Positions 25,793-33,896 of a stretch of DNA of 64,000 nucleotides are shown here, piece by piece. The position numbers and the translations under genes are program-made. The stretch spans positions 628 to 64,627 of the forward strand of contig NZ_ML178724.1 of the NCBI RefSeq assembly GCF_004360155.1, written 5' to 3'. The DNA comes from Paraglaciecola marina. Lineage in GTDB: Bacteria > Pseudomonadota > Gammaproteobacteria > Enterobacterales > Alteromonadaceae. Positions within the stretch are counted from its first letter, which is position 1. Each line of letters opens with the position of its first letter. Under the pieces are notes generated by a model, which made no database searches, was not told where the DNA came from, and worked only from the letters and a program-made list of their open reading frames with translations.

Positions 25793-26890
25793 CTATTCTG
25801 ACGGGCTTGTTACTTTAAGACCATTAATCGAGTCTTCTAACTTTAAGTCATAGGCTTGCACAAAGGCATTTTTAACCACTCCTTTAAAAGCCACCCACGC
25901 CGAAATATCTGGGTTACTCAAATCACCAGAAATCGGAATACGTGTTGCTATAAGCTGCTCATCATTATTCTCAAAAATTTCGGCTACCATGCCTCCTGCT
26001 ACCTCACCTAAAAGCTCAATGGGGTTGTCATCATCTTCAATGGCGTCTTCTTGCCACGAAAACACCTCTAGTTCATAAATACCCACTTTAAAATAACCAG
26101 TCACAGCACCTTTCTCTGCTTTAAGTTCTGACGCAAAATCTATATGCCCAGCTTCAAAATCAACAGGTGAATAGAACTTAACCAAAGCATCAAGATAAGA
26201 CACATTGATTTTATCCATCTCTAGATCCATGTCGAAAGTAGGAACTTTTTCGTTTGGATCAAAAGAAGCGGTAAGGGATAAATCAGCAGTCCCCTGCACC
26301 TTACCAGAAAACGCTAGCTCAGCTATTTGCGGGCTTTGTGGCGCAACCGCAATATTACTTGCTTCAAGCTCCACGTCTTCAACTGAAAAACTCGCTCGTT
26401 TCAGTTGGTCTTTAGCATCCATTACAAAAGCCCCTCGAACCACAGTCAATTTATCAATAGCTAGTGGAGTTAAATCAGTGGCTAGCCCTAACCAAGTTTT
26501 CTCATTCAACACAGAATCTGATTCAATGACGTCATCTTTAGGTTGGTCAAACAAAGAGATTTTAGGCTCAATCATCATGATTTCAGTAACAATTCGTCCT
26601 TCAAAAAGCGCGCTCCATAATACTGATAATTCAATCTGGGGAGCCAACAACAGAGGTTGTTGTAGGTTATCGCCCTCTTGATACAGATTAACCTGGTTAA
26701 GCTGATAAGCGCCCTGTATGAAAGCTATATCCACTTCTTTTACTGCACCAGAAATACCAGGCGTTTCATCTATAATCCTATTTACGTACCACACCATTAT
26801 GCTTGCGAGTGCAATGCGAAATGCAACTAGCAGCAATACAAACAAGACTACAACTATTAATTTCTTTGACTTCAATGGTTGAAAGACCAT
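25793..26890 (-). CDS. DUF748/AsmA-like envelope protein
   Basis: A 365-residue protein with one N-terminal membrane anchor (about 10-34) and a long beta-rich part facing the periplasm. The opening after the anchor (GAYQLNQVNLYQEGD) and the repeated strand pattern fit DUF748, related to AsmA/TamB-type lipid-transport proteins. It is convergent with the EEP gene (9 bases between the stops) and carries its own sigma-54-like promoter. Confidence 0.75.
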   Translation of the reverse strand: MVFQPLKSKKLIVVVLFVLLLVAFRIALASIMVWYVNRIIDETPGISGAVKEVDIAFIQGAYQLNQVNLYQEGDNLQQPLLLAPQIELSVLWSALFEGRIVTEIMMIEPKISLFDQPKDDVIESDSVLNEKTWLGLATDLTPLAIDKLTVVRGAFVMDAKDQLKRASFSVEDVELEASNIAVAPQSPQIAELAFSGKVQGTADLSLTASFDPNEKVPTFDMDLEMDKINVSYLDALVKFYSPVDFEAGHIDFASELKAEKGAVTGYFKVGIYELEVFSWQEDAIEDDDNPIELLGEVAGGMVAEIFENNDEQLIATRIPISGDLSNPDISAWVAFKGVVKNAFVQAYDLKLEDSINGLKVTSPSE

Positions 26891-26926
26891 TTTCCACCTC
26901 TACTATGTTTGGGTTTCTATCAACTC

Positions 26927-26942
26927 AGCAAGCCATGTACCA
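26927..26942 (-). promoter_or_regulatory. Candidate sigma-54 promoter of the DUF748 gene
   Basis: Minus strand: TGGTAC-ATGGC-TTGCT, GG and GC ten bases apart, about 45 bases before the ATG. The palindrome at 27060 lies 133 bases upstream (centre to centre). Confidence 0.6.
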
Positions 26943-27059
26943 ACCACTAATAGTAAGCGAAAATTTGCAATAAACTTAAGTTAGCCAATGACTTAACCAA
27001 CTTAGATAGAGACAAACAATATTTAGGAACGGCTTACCCTGAAAAGCTTTTGCAACCAC

Positions 27060-27076
27060 TATGTAAATGTTACATA
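27060..27076. promoter_or_regulatory. Palindromic site between the DUF748 gene and mscS
   Basis: A perfect inverted repeat TATGTAA-ATG-TTACATA in the divergent region. It resembles the boxes at 23198 and 32270. A weak AGGAAT-AGATA-TTGTT element at 27138 (plus) could be a poor sigma-54 promoter for mscS, but lacks the GC. Confidence 0.5.
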
Positions 27077-27186
27077 AAACCTAACAGTGTTTAGCAAGGA
27101 GAAATGAAATATATAATGAATACAATAACTTAAAAAAAGGAATAGATATTGTTTAAAGAAACCTAATAATCGATTAGGAGAATAAT

Positions 27187-28119
27187 ATGGACTTAATAGA
27201 AATTGAGACATTTTGGAACTTGATTAATGAAAAGCTGACTACTTGGCTAGAGCAAGGCATTAAACATTTACCCAATATAGTGGTAGCGATTGTTATCACC
27301 ATTGTGTTTTCAATATTTGCTAGAATTGCCGGCAATATTGCTAAAAAAGGTTTGCACAAAGCCTTAGAGTCTAGACAAATAGCTGACTTACTTGCCGCTA
27401 TATTTAAAATGCTCATCCTAGTAACGGGGATTTTTATCGCCTTAGATTTTCTCGGACTAAAAGGTACAGTCACCTCATTATTAGCGGGCGCAGGTATTGT
27501 TGGTTTAGCCATAGGTTTTGCCTTCCAAGATATGACCGAGAACCTCATTGCTGGTATCGCTATGGGTATACGCAAGCCATTTCAAATTGGAGATGTGGTT
27601 CAGTCTGATGGAGTATTTGGTACAGTCAAAACCATCAATTTACGAAACACCTTAGTTGAAACTTTTTTTGGTCAATTAGAAATTATCCCTAACAAAATAT
27701 TGTTCAGAAATATTCTAACCAACTATTCGACTATAGGCATGCGAAGAATCGAGATACCGGTTGGAATTTCTTATGGCGATGATCCGCAAAAAGCCGCAGA
27801 GGTTTTAGTTGAAAAGATAAATGCCTGTGACTTTGTTATTCGAAAAGAAGAAACTGCTGTTTTTGCAGAAGGCTTTGGTGACAGTAGCATCAATTTATTA
27901 CTTTGGTTTTGGATTGACTACCCAGGTGAAACAGGATTTATGCAAGCAAGGCACGAAGCGGTTATAAATGTGAAACAAGCCTTAGAAGCTGCTGATATCT
28001 TAATTCCATTCCCTATAAGAACCTTGGACTTTGGAGCAAAAGGGGGAGAAAAACTAGATACCATGCTGCAATCAGGTAAGGTCCTGAAAGCCAAAACAGC
28101 TTCAAATGAAAGTGAATAA
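27187..28119 (+). CDS. MscS-family mechanosensitive channel (first of two)
   Basis: A 310-residue channel protein with three membrane helices (about 25-47, 72-97, 98-125). The pore helix reads LAGAGIVGLAIGFAFQD, followed by MTENLIAGIAMGIRKPFQIGD split at the family's Gly-kink. The beta domain has IIPNKILFRN. It releases solutes on hypo-osmotic shock. TTAGGAGAATAAT precedes the ATG. It stands alone; a weak hairpin lies at 28209-28230. Confidence 0.92.
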   Translation: MDLIEIETFWNLINEKLTTWLEQGIKHLPNIVVAIVITIVFSIFARIAGNIAKKGLHKALESRQIADLLAAIFKMLILVTGIFIALDFLGLKGTVTSLLAGAGIVGLAIGFAFQDMTENLIAGIAMGIRKPFQIGDVVQSDGVFGTVKTINLRNTLVETFFGQLEIIPNKILFRNILTNYSTIGMRRIEIPVGISYGDDPQKAAEVLVEKINACDFVIRKEETAVFAEGFGDSSINLLLWFWIDYPGETGFMQARHEAVINVKQALEAADILIPFPIRTLDFGAKGGEKLDTMLQSGKVLKAKTASNESE

Positions 28120-28254
28120 ACTGGCTTCCTGGGACTATAATAAAAAGAAAAACTACTAGATTACTCATTACTTTTCAGCTTGCAACAGCAAGATTTGACT
28201 CAAAAATCGCCCATTGCAAATGCAACGGGCTTAATATGATTGAACTAAGATAAT

Positions 28255-28688
28255 CTATGGGGAGACGATTTGTAACGCTTTCATATCACCATGGCATTTC
28301 TGTATCACTAAGCGAACTCTTAGAAGCGCATTATGACAATCAAAACCTTCAGAGGCATTAATGGCATCATTTAAGTTTGCGAGAGTTTTGTCTTCAACTT
28401 CTTCAAGTTGATCAACATAAGTATGATCTTTGTCTGATGTCATGGCCACTTTAATTTTGATATATGATTTTCTGACTTTAACTGCTATTGATTCACCAGT
28501 TTCCATTTCGCCTTTCTCTGTACAGCGAAGGATTGAAGTGGCTTAACTGCCATTTGACGGGCCTTAATCACTTGGGTAAAAAACCGTTTTATTTCTTGGT
28601 CTGATATTGCTTTAGACGCTTCACCATAAAAATCTACTCCAGCTCGCAATACTTTAATAACGTCTGTTGCTTTATCTACTATTACTGT
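28255..28688 (-). pseudogene. Frameshifted DUF2383 (PA2169-like four-helix) gene
   Basis: Two adjacent frames together make one four-helix DUF2383 protein. The 5' half, in one frame from about 28688, reads DKATDVIKVLRAG, then FYGEASKAISDQEIKRFF and ends at a TAG. The 3' half (83 codons from an ATG at 28506, stop at 28255) reads SIAVKVRKSYIKIK, then LEEVEDKTLANLNDAI. They join through a -1 shift near GCGAAATGG. The 5' half has no ATG/GTG start in the expected place, and a TAA lies just upstream. I read it as a decayed gene; a sequencing error cannot explain the missing start as well. Confidence 0.65.
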
Positions 28689-28920
28689 TTAATTTATAAC
28701 CAAAACTACTCTATCACTTGATTGCAGGTTATAGATCAAATCTCGAAAAATCCGCCGACACACTACAACATTAAGATAATGTTTTTATAAAAAAACAACA
28801 TAAATACATGACAAATATTCCCAAAGATTTAACTACATAACACGCTAGAAATACTTGACAGGAAGGGCCTACAAATCAAGAAAAAACTACATCAATCATA
28901 GCGCTTAACGTTAAACGAGC

Positions 28921-30546
28921 TTACTCTACATCTGCCTCATAAATAACCTTAAGTGATTTATGCTTTACGACAATGAGCAGTTCTTTGGCGGTTCGATTCT
29001 CGCCATCAACAACATAATCAATATCTTTATTAGCGGTAATTTTAGCTTGTTTAGCTTGGCAGAAGAAACACTGTTCACTTATTTGACTTCCTGCAATAGC
29101 ATTGATTGCCAACCCGCTAAAATTAAATAACTGCTCAGCGGGCTCGCCTTTAGAAGGCAACCACGTAAGGTCCATCTTGCCATCGGTCAAATCAGGCTGA
29201 CCGCCCCCCTGAGCTAAAATGGTACTAAAGGGTGCAGCATTTGCTGCAACTAGACTAGTGGTGTGTATGGCAATTTGAGGCTTATCATCAACAGCAAGGG
29301 TTAATTCAACTCCCTCTCCTAACTGTATGGCTTGCCATAGGCCCTGTATATAGGCTAATTGACCTGATTCATTTTTTTCACTTCTACTGGCAAACTTGAT
29401 CATCTTCTGACCAAGGCCTATTCCCACCATTAGTAACACCAACTCTTGATTACAGTTAAGAGTATCAATGGTTTGTGTATCTCCTTTGATAATTAGCTCA
29501 CAACAACGGGAGATAGGTACTATCTTACTTGAAATACCAAACAACACATGACACAAAGCATTAGTTGTACCTAAGGGGATCATCCCCAAAGCGACATTGG
29601 TATCGACCAACTGTGATGCGACTTCGTTTATGGTGCCATCACCTCCACAGGCAACTATAGTTTGGCAATGCGCATTGAGTGCTTGTTGGGTCAATTTTTT
29701 TGCAGAAATTTGTTTTGTGGTTTCAAATACTTGTACTTCAAAGCGCACTGATAAGCGCTGTAAAACCTCTTGCTTATACTTTAACCACTTACCTGAACCA
29801 GAAACGGGGTTCGCAATTAAGGCAAGTTTAGACTTACTAACCAGTCCACCTTTAGCATGGATTTGATTCAGGTGTTTCAATTGCCTTTTGTTTAAATTAG
29901 CAGTTTGTCTTACGCCTTGAATTTTTTTCAAGGCTTGCTCAACAGACCAGTCTGGGTGTTTACTTAAGAGGTAAGCTGCCATAACAAATACTGATCGCCC
30001 ACGACCTAAAGCGCAATGTATCACCACGCCTGAGTCGACAGCTCGCTGAATATCAATCCAATTAATAGCATGACTGAGCTGAGCATCTGTGGGACTTTGA
30101 TGGTCGAGCACTGGAATATTAAGATATTGCCATTCTTCATCTGCTAAAACCCAACCCAGCCCACTAAACTCAGCAGTAACGTCTAGAACTGATGACACCT
30201 TATAACGCCTAAGTTCATCCACGTCAGAAGGGAATAACCTGCAAGCTAAATACAGGTTACCTTCAATCTTTTGAATGGGTGGCACCGCATCACGTTTTCT
30301 AGCCCAAGTATTGTAAAATTGCACCCCAATTAAGAAGGGAATAAACAACCAACGAATATATAAAGGAATAGAACCATCATGCTTTTTTCTAAATATGCCC
30401 GGCTGTTCCAATAGATAGGCAAAAGTTACCGCTAGCAAAGACACAGAAATCCATATTAAGCCCAAGCTTGTATAAATATTAGGGACAGCCCAAGCAGCTA
30501 TCAAAATCAGAAGTGCCAATAAAGCGTAATAGAAAGTAATGGTCAT
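28921..30546 (-). CDS. Fusion of dual-specificity phosphatase and diacylglycerol-kinase-type lipid kinase
   Basis: A 541-residue protein. Two or three membrane helices (about 5-45 and 66-82) anchor it. Residues about 95-225 form a dual-specificity/tyrosine-phosphatase-like domain with the CX5R loop HCALGRGRS. Residues about 245-540 form a DAGK-catalytic domain (YegS/BmrU type) with LIANPVSGSGK, ACGGDGTINEV and MIPLGTTNAL. A phosphatase and a lipid kinase on one chain suggest turnover of lipid head groups such as phosphatidylglycerol phosphate or phosphatidic acid. The phospholipase A1 gene ends 50 bases upstream on the same strand, so a lipid-remodelling operon is likely. The joint substrate is inference. 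Confidence 0.85.
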   Translation of the reverse strand: MTITFYYALLALLILIAAWAVPNIYTSLGLIWISVSLLAVTFAYLLEQPGIFRKKHDGSIPLYIRWLFIPFLIGVQFYNTWARKRDAVPPIQKIEGNLYLACRLFPSDVDELRRYKVSSVLDVTAEFSGLGWVLADEEWQYLNIPVLDHQSPTDAQLSHAINWIDIQRAVDSGVVIHCALGRGRSVFVMAAYLLSKHPDWSVEQALKKIQGVRQTANLNKRQLKHLNQIHAKGGLVSKSKLALIANPVSGSGKWLKYKQEVLQRLSVRFEVQVFETTKQISAKKLTQQALNAHCQTIVACGGDGTINEVASQLVDTNVALGMIPLGTTNALCHVLFGISSKIVPISRCCELIIKGDTQTIDTLNCNQELVLLMVGIGLGQKMIKFASRSEKNESGQLAYIQGLWQAIQLGEGVELTLAVDDKPQIAIHTTSLVAANAAPFSTILAQGGGQPDLTDGKMDLTWLPSKGEPAEQLFNFSGLAINAIAGSQISEQCFFCQAKQAKITANKDIDYVVDGENRTAKELLIVVKHKSLKVIYEADVE

Positions 30547-30596
30547 GGTTTCCTCTGGCTATATAGATTAACTGGGGGTTTTAGGCCGCCCCATCA

Positions 30597-31523
30597 TTAT
30601 AGAAATTTAAGCTGCACGCCTAAGCCCACTCTTTGCTGATGACGGTTATAATCGATTAAAGAATCACCGTAACCATTAAAGTACTGGAACAAAAAATCAT
30701 AATTTTTCGTTAATGGATAAGTAACATTTAATTCAAAACTACCTTTGTTATCACTTGTTCTTAAATTGTTTCTTACCAAACCAGAGATATTAGTTTTACC
30801 CCAAGTAGTGCCATATCCGATCTCTATGTGACCTAAGTATTTAGTAATATCTGGATTATCATCCCCTGTGGCACTGCTGGGTGTTTCCTTTTCATCTTCT
30901 GGGAGTCGGTACCAAGTTTTTATATAATAGAATGAGGAGTCATCACTAAATAAGGCTGAAGCAAAAAGTCTATTCCAACTCCTCGATAATGTGTTTGTCT
31001 GACCGTTTGACTGATGATTGATACCTGCTTGAATGTTATTAAATTTAAATCCAAGAATGGATAATTCATTCTGCCAAGAATAATAAATTTCTGGCTCATA
31101 ATTAGTTTCTCTAAATGGCTTAGATACTTCTGAGTTATAGACCTGCCAAAAGGACTTTAAAGTAAACCCTAAATACATACCTGAAGTGGAGCCATTTTCG
31201 ATATACAGGGGTAACTTCACACTAATTTGATATTTAGCTTCAAAGTTATCCACGTTAGATTCATCTAAGCCGTCTACTGTTACGGCATTAGGACTAGTGG
31301 CATAGGTAACAGGTAGAAAATAGTTGCGCCTATGTTGAGAAATGGAGAAGGGGTTGCTAATAGCCACTTCCACTGACTCTGTTTTTACATCTAAAATAGA
31401 CTCGGTTTTATCAACCTCTGCTTTTTTTGTTTCAATAATAGGGGCATCTGTACTTTGTGCGAAAGCCAATGCTGGCACACAAAAACTAATAACAACGCCA
31501 TAAAATCTCAGTATGTTTTTCAT
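30597..31523 (-). CDS. pldA: Outer-membrane phospholipase A1 (first of two)
   Basis: A 308-residue OMPLA. A signal peptide ends near FAQS. The catalytic triad is in NHQSNGQTNTLSRSWNR: His, Ser two residues on, and Asn fourteen residues after the His, as His142/Ser144/Asn156 in E. coli. The beta-barrel strands end with LGVQLKFL. It hydrolyses acyl chains of phospholipids misplaced in the outer leaflet. I place the start at the ATG at 31523 because AGCGGAAGG precedes it; an in-frame ATG at 31544 lacks a ribosome site. It precedes the phosphatase-kinase gene. Confidence 0.92.
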   Translation of the reverse strand: MKNILRFYGVVISFCVPALAFAQSTDAPIIETKKAEVDKTESILDVKTESVEVAISNPFSISQHRRNYFLPVTYATSPNAVTVDGLDESNVDNFEAKYQISVKLPLYIENGSTSGMYLGFTLKSFWQVYNSEVSKPFRETNYEPEIYYSWQNELSILGFKFNNIQAGINHQSNGQTNTLSRSWNRLFASALFSDDSSFYYIKTWYRLPEDEKETPSSATGDDNPDITKYLGHIEIGYGTTWGKTNISGLVRNNLRTSDNKGSFELNVTYPLTKNYDFLFQYFNGYGDSLIDYNRHQQRVGLGVQLKFL

Positions 31524-31663
31524 AATGCCTTCCGCTTTATTCATAATTTAATTAAGTACAATTCCCAATGGCCAGAATACCGGCACAGGCCTACATATCC
31601 GCAATCACAGTCTCTATTGAGCAAATAAATTGGCGCTCAACAAGAGATAATACTGAGCCACAA

Positions 31664-31686
31664 AAAAAGGGCTTAACGCCCTTTTT
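31664..31686 (-). terminator. Terminator of the DUF1328-lipoprotein operon
   Basis: A hairpin AAAAAGGGC-TTAAC-GCCCTTTTT with a T run on the minus strand, 20 bases after the lipoprotein stop. Confidence 0.8.
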
Positions 31687-31705
31687 CAACTATGCAAACT
31701 GTCGA

Positions 31706-31897
31706 TTAACAATCTGTATCTTCAGCGTCAACGCCATCTTTAACGTCTTCACAAGCATCCTCAATTGCATTACCAGCGTCAGTAACTGCGTTATCTACTT
31801 TTTCACCTGCATCTTCTGCTTCTCCATCACATGATGACAAAGCAAATACTGCGGTTAATGCTAATAGTGTAGTAGTAATCGTTTTTAAATTTTTCAT
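31706..31897 (-). CDS. Small acidic lipoprotein
   Basis: A 63-residue protein: a signal sequence with lipobox LSSC (Cys near residue 23), then a mature part of about 40 residues almost without bulky apolar residues and rich in Asp, Glu and Ala (DNAVTDAGNAIEDACEDV). It resembles entericidin-like small lipoproteins in layout but is much more acidic. Two extra Cys could form a disulfide. It is 45 bases after the DUF1328 gene and shares its sigma-54-like promoter. Confidence 0.75.
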   Translation of the reverse strand: MKNLKTITTTLLALTAVFALSSCDGEAEDAGEKVDNAVTDAGNAIEDACEDVKDGVDAEDTDC

Positions 31898-31942
31898 GGT
31901 TTTCTCCGTTCGTTGAAATAAAAGTCGTTATGTATCTAAATA

Positions 31943-32119
31943 CTAAATTTTTGGTTTCTTGCCTCGTACAGCGTTAAAAATAAGTGAAAGAACCAAAAAC
32001 ACTACAAAGATAAAAAATATAATCTTAGCGATACCAGTCGCTGCTCCTGCAATGCCACCGAATCCAAACACCGCGGCGATAATTGCAATAATTAAAAATG
32101 TTAATGCCCAACCTAACAT
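31943..32119 (-). CDS. DUF1328 (YtjA-like) small membrane protein
   Basis: A 58-residue protein: two membrane helices ([15 protein letters not shown] and [17 protein letters not shown]) with the family's Gly-rich turn [15 protein letters not shown] between them. The start is the ATG at 32119, preceded by AAAGGGAGA; an in-frame ATG at 32161 has no ribosome site. DUF1328 proteins are stress-induced small membrane proteins of unknown action. Confidence 0.88.
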   Translation of the reverse strand: MLGWALTFLIIAIIAAVFGFGGIAGAATGIAKIIFFIFVVFLVLSLIFNAVRGKKPKI

Positions 32120-32170
32120 GATGTCTCCCTTTAAAATAAGTTGATTAAAAGTGGTGTACACAAACTACTA

Positions 32171-32186
32171 TGCGACATCTATACCA
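32171..32186 (-). promoter_or_regulatory. Candidate sigma-54 promoter of the DUF1328-lipoprotein operon
   Basis: Minus strand: TGGTAT-AGATG-TCGCA, GG and GC ten bases apart, about 60 bases before the ATG at 32119. Confidence 0.5.
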
Positions 32187-32269
32187 ACAAAAACAAAACC
32201 ATTAAGACACTGTTTTTAAAAGGTTTATTTTAATTTTTACTATTTTGTGAAAAAAGGCTAAGGCGCTTA

Positions 32270-32288
32270 TATGTAAAACTTACACATA
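32270..32288. promoter_or_regulatory. Palindromic site in the DUF1328/DUF2391 divergent region
   Basis: TATGTAA-AAC-TTACACATA, 101 and 168 bases (centre to centre) from the two divergent sigma-54-like promoters. Apart from these three elements the 409-base gap 32120-32528 holds nothing I recognise. Confidence 0.5.
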
Positions 32289-32439
32289 GGGTGCGAATTA
32301 ATTTCGTATAATTACAACTCGCTAATTGAAAGTATGAATAATATTGATACTAGAGTTTAATACGCACAGATAGAAACAATACAGAGTGTCGTCAGATACG
32401 CTATAAATGCATCTGTTAATATCGTCATTATGTTTATAT

Positions 32440-32455
32440 TGGCAGGAAATTAGCA
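32440..32455 (+). promoter_or_regulatory. Candidate sigma-54 promoter of the DUF2391-mscS-corA operon
   Basis: TGGCAG-GAAAT-TAGCA on the plus strand, GG and GC ten bases apart, about 75 bases before the ATG at 32529. Confidence 0.55.
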
Positions 32456-32528
32456 TTGTAATTTTAGACTGCGCTAAAACATAGGGCGCAATATAAATTT
32501 ACGATAATCTAAACCAATAAGACCCAAT

Positions 32529-32930
32529 ATGAACATTAAACTGTATTTTAATAAAGAAGACGCCAGTCAAATAGCTGTAGGCGCTTTCGCTATGTCTATG
32601 CCTATCGCTTTTACACAAGAAGCATGGCAAATGGCTGAAAGCTTACCCCTTTTCAATCTAGGCTTATTGGCAATAATTTCATTATCATTTTTAACCATAT
32701 ACACCTACTACAACTTATTCCAAGGGAATATTACCCATCGCTTATTAGGCTACATTGTGAGAATAGTTGTTGCTTATGTAATAACTCTGTCTGTTGTGGC
32801 TTTAGTATTAGTGGCGCTAGATAAGTTTCCAATCATTACTGACTCATCTTTGGCGTTAAAGCGTCTGGTTATAATTTCTATGCCCGCCTCTTTAGGGGCA
32901 ATAATCGTAGATAGTCTAGATAAGGAATAA
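32529..32930 (+). CDS. Integral membrane protein, DUF2391-like
   Basis: A 133-residue protein with four hydrophobic segments (about 16-33, 42-62, 72-98, 108-128). The segment IAVGAFAMSMPIAFTQEAW and the conserved helix pattern resemble DUF2391/TIGR02587 membrane proteins. The function of the family is unknown. It is the first gene of a probable operon with a second MscS channel (81 bases on) and a CorA-type transporter. Confidence 0.65.
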   Translation: MNIKLYFNKEDASQIAVGAFAMSMPIAFTQEAWQMAESLPLFNLGLLAIISLSFLTIYTYYNLFQGNITHRLLGYIVRIVVAYVITLSVVALVLVALDKFPIITDSSLALKRLVIISMPASLGAIIVDSLDKE

Positions 32931-33011
32931 TAAAACTTACTTGGTGATCACTAGAATACAACCTATGATAGCTCTCAAATATTCTCAATGTGTAGCCAAT
33001 AAATCACTCAT

Positions 33012-33896
33012 ATGGATGACATTACAAACACGCTGAATCAGGTAGTATTTACCTTGTATGAGCAACCCTTTACGGTTGGTGGCTTACTATTTACGCCAAT
33101 TTTGTTATTCGTTGGCATAATGCTAACTAAATGGTTGGTAAACAAACTGGTCACTCGATTAATTGCTAATGGTGCCAATGCTGACATAGTTCATTTAGTG
33201 AGACGCATCACCTACATATTGGCCATTGTAGTTATCACTATTACCACCCTAGATTTATTAAATGTACCTATAACAGCGTTTGCTTTTTTATCTGGAGCAA
33301 TTGCCATAGGTGTTGGCTTTGGTGCTCAAAATATCATTAATAACTTTATAAGTGGCTGGATTTTAATGTGGGAACGACCTATTCGTATAGGCGATTTTTT
33401 AGAAGTTGAGAACGCCCGAGGTCGTGTGGAGAGTATTAATACTCGCTCCACCAGAATCAGGCGCATAGATGGCGTACATATGCTTATCCCCAATAGTAAA
33501 CTACTTGAAAACACAGTTGTGAATTGGACCCTAATCGACACATTAACCCGTACCATGGTCAAGGTAGGAGTGGCCTATGGTTCTCCAGCTAAAAAAGTAA
33601 AAGAACTTATACATCAAGCAGTAACAGAACAAGACGATATTCTTAAGGATCCTGCTCCTGTGGTTTTATTTGAAGACTTTGGAGATAGCGCTTTACTTTT
33701 TGAAACCTATTTTTGGATTAACGCTACAGTAGATCGTGATTTAAGAGTGGTGCGCAGCAACGTTCGATTTGCAATAGACGAGCTGTTTGCAGAGCACGGA
33801 ATTGTAATTGCCTTTCCACAAAGAGATATACATCTAGATGGACAGTTACAGTTAGTTTCCCAAGAAGACAGCAAACAGCATAAAGATCTCACCTAA
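33012..33896 (+). CDS. MscS-family mechanosensitive channel (second of two)
   Basis: A 294-residue channel protein. It has three membrane helices with pore stretch AIAIGVGFGAQNIINNFISG, then the beta domain RIGDFLEVENARGRVESI and MLIPNSKLLENTVVNW, typical of the MscS/YbdG-YkuT side of the family. It differs clearly from the copy at 27187. Its stop directly abuts the ATG of the CorA/ZntB gene, so the two are coupled. Confidence 0.92.
   Translation: MDDITNTLNQVVFTLYEQPFTVGGLLFTPILLFVGIMLTKWLVNKLVTRLIANGANADIVHLVRRITYILAIVVITITTLDLLNVPITAFAFLSGAIAIGVGFGAQNIINNFISGWILMWERPIRIGDFLEVENARGRVESINTRSTRIRRIDGVHMLIPNSKLLENTVVNWTLIDTLTRTMVKVGVAYGSPAKKVKELIHQAVTEQDDILKDPAPVVLFEDFGDSALLFETYFWINATVDRDLRVVRSNVRFAIDELFAEHGIVIAFPQRDIHLDGQLQLVSQEDSKQHKDLT

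Noticed and set aside
27138-27153. AGGAAT-AGATA-TTGTT as a sigma-54 promoter of mscS
   Set aside because: The GC of the -12 element is GT here. Position fits the others, so it is mentioned with the dyad at 27060 but not called.
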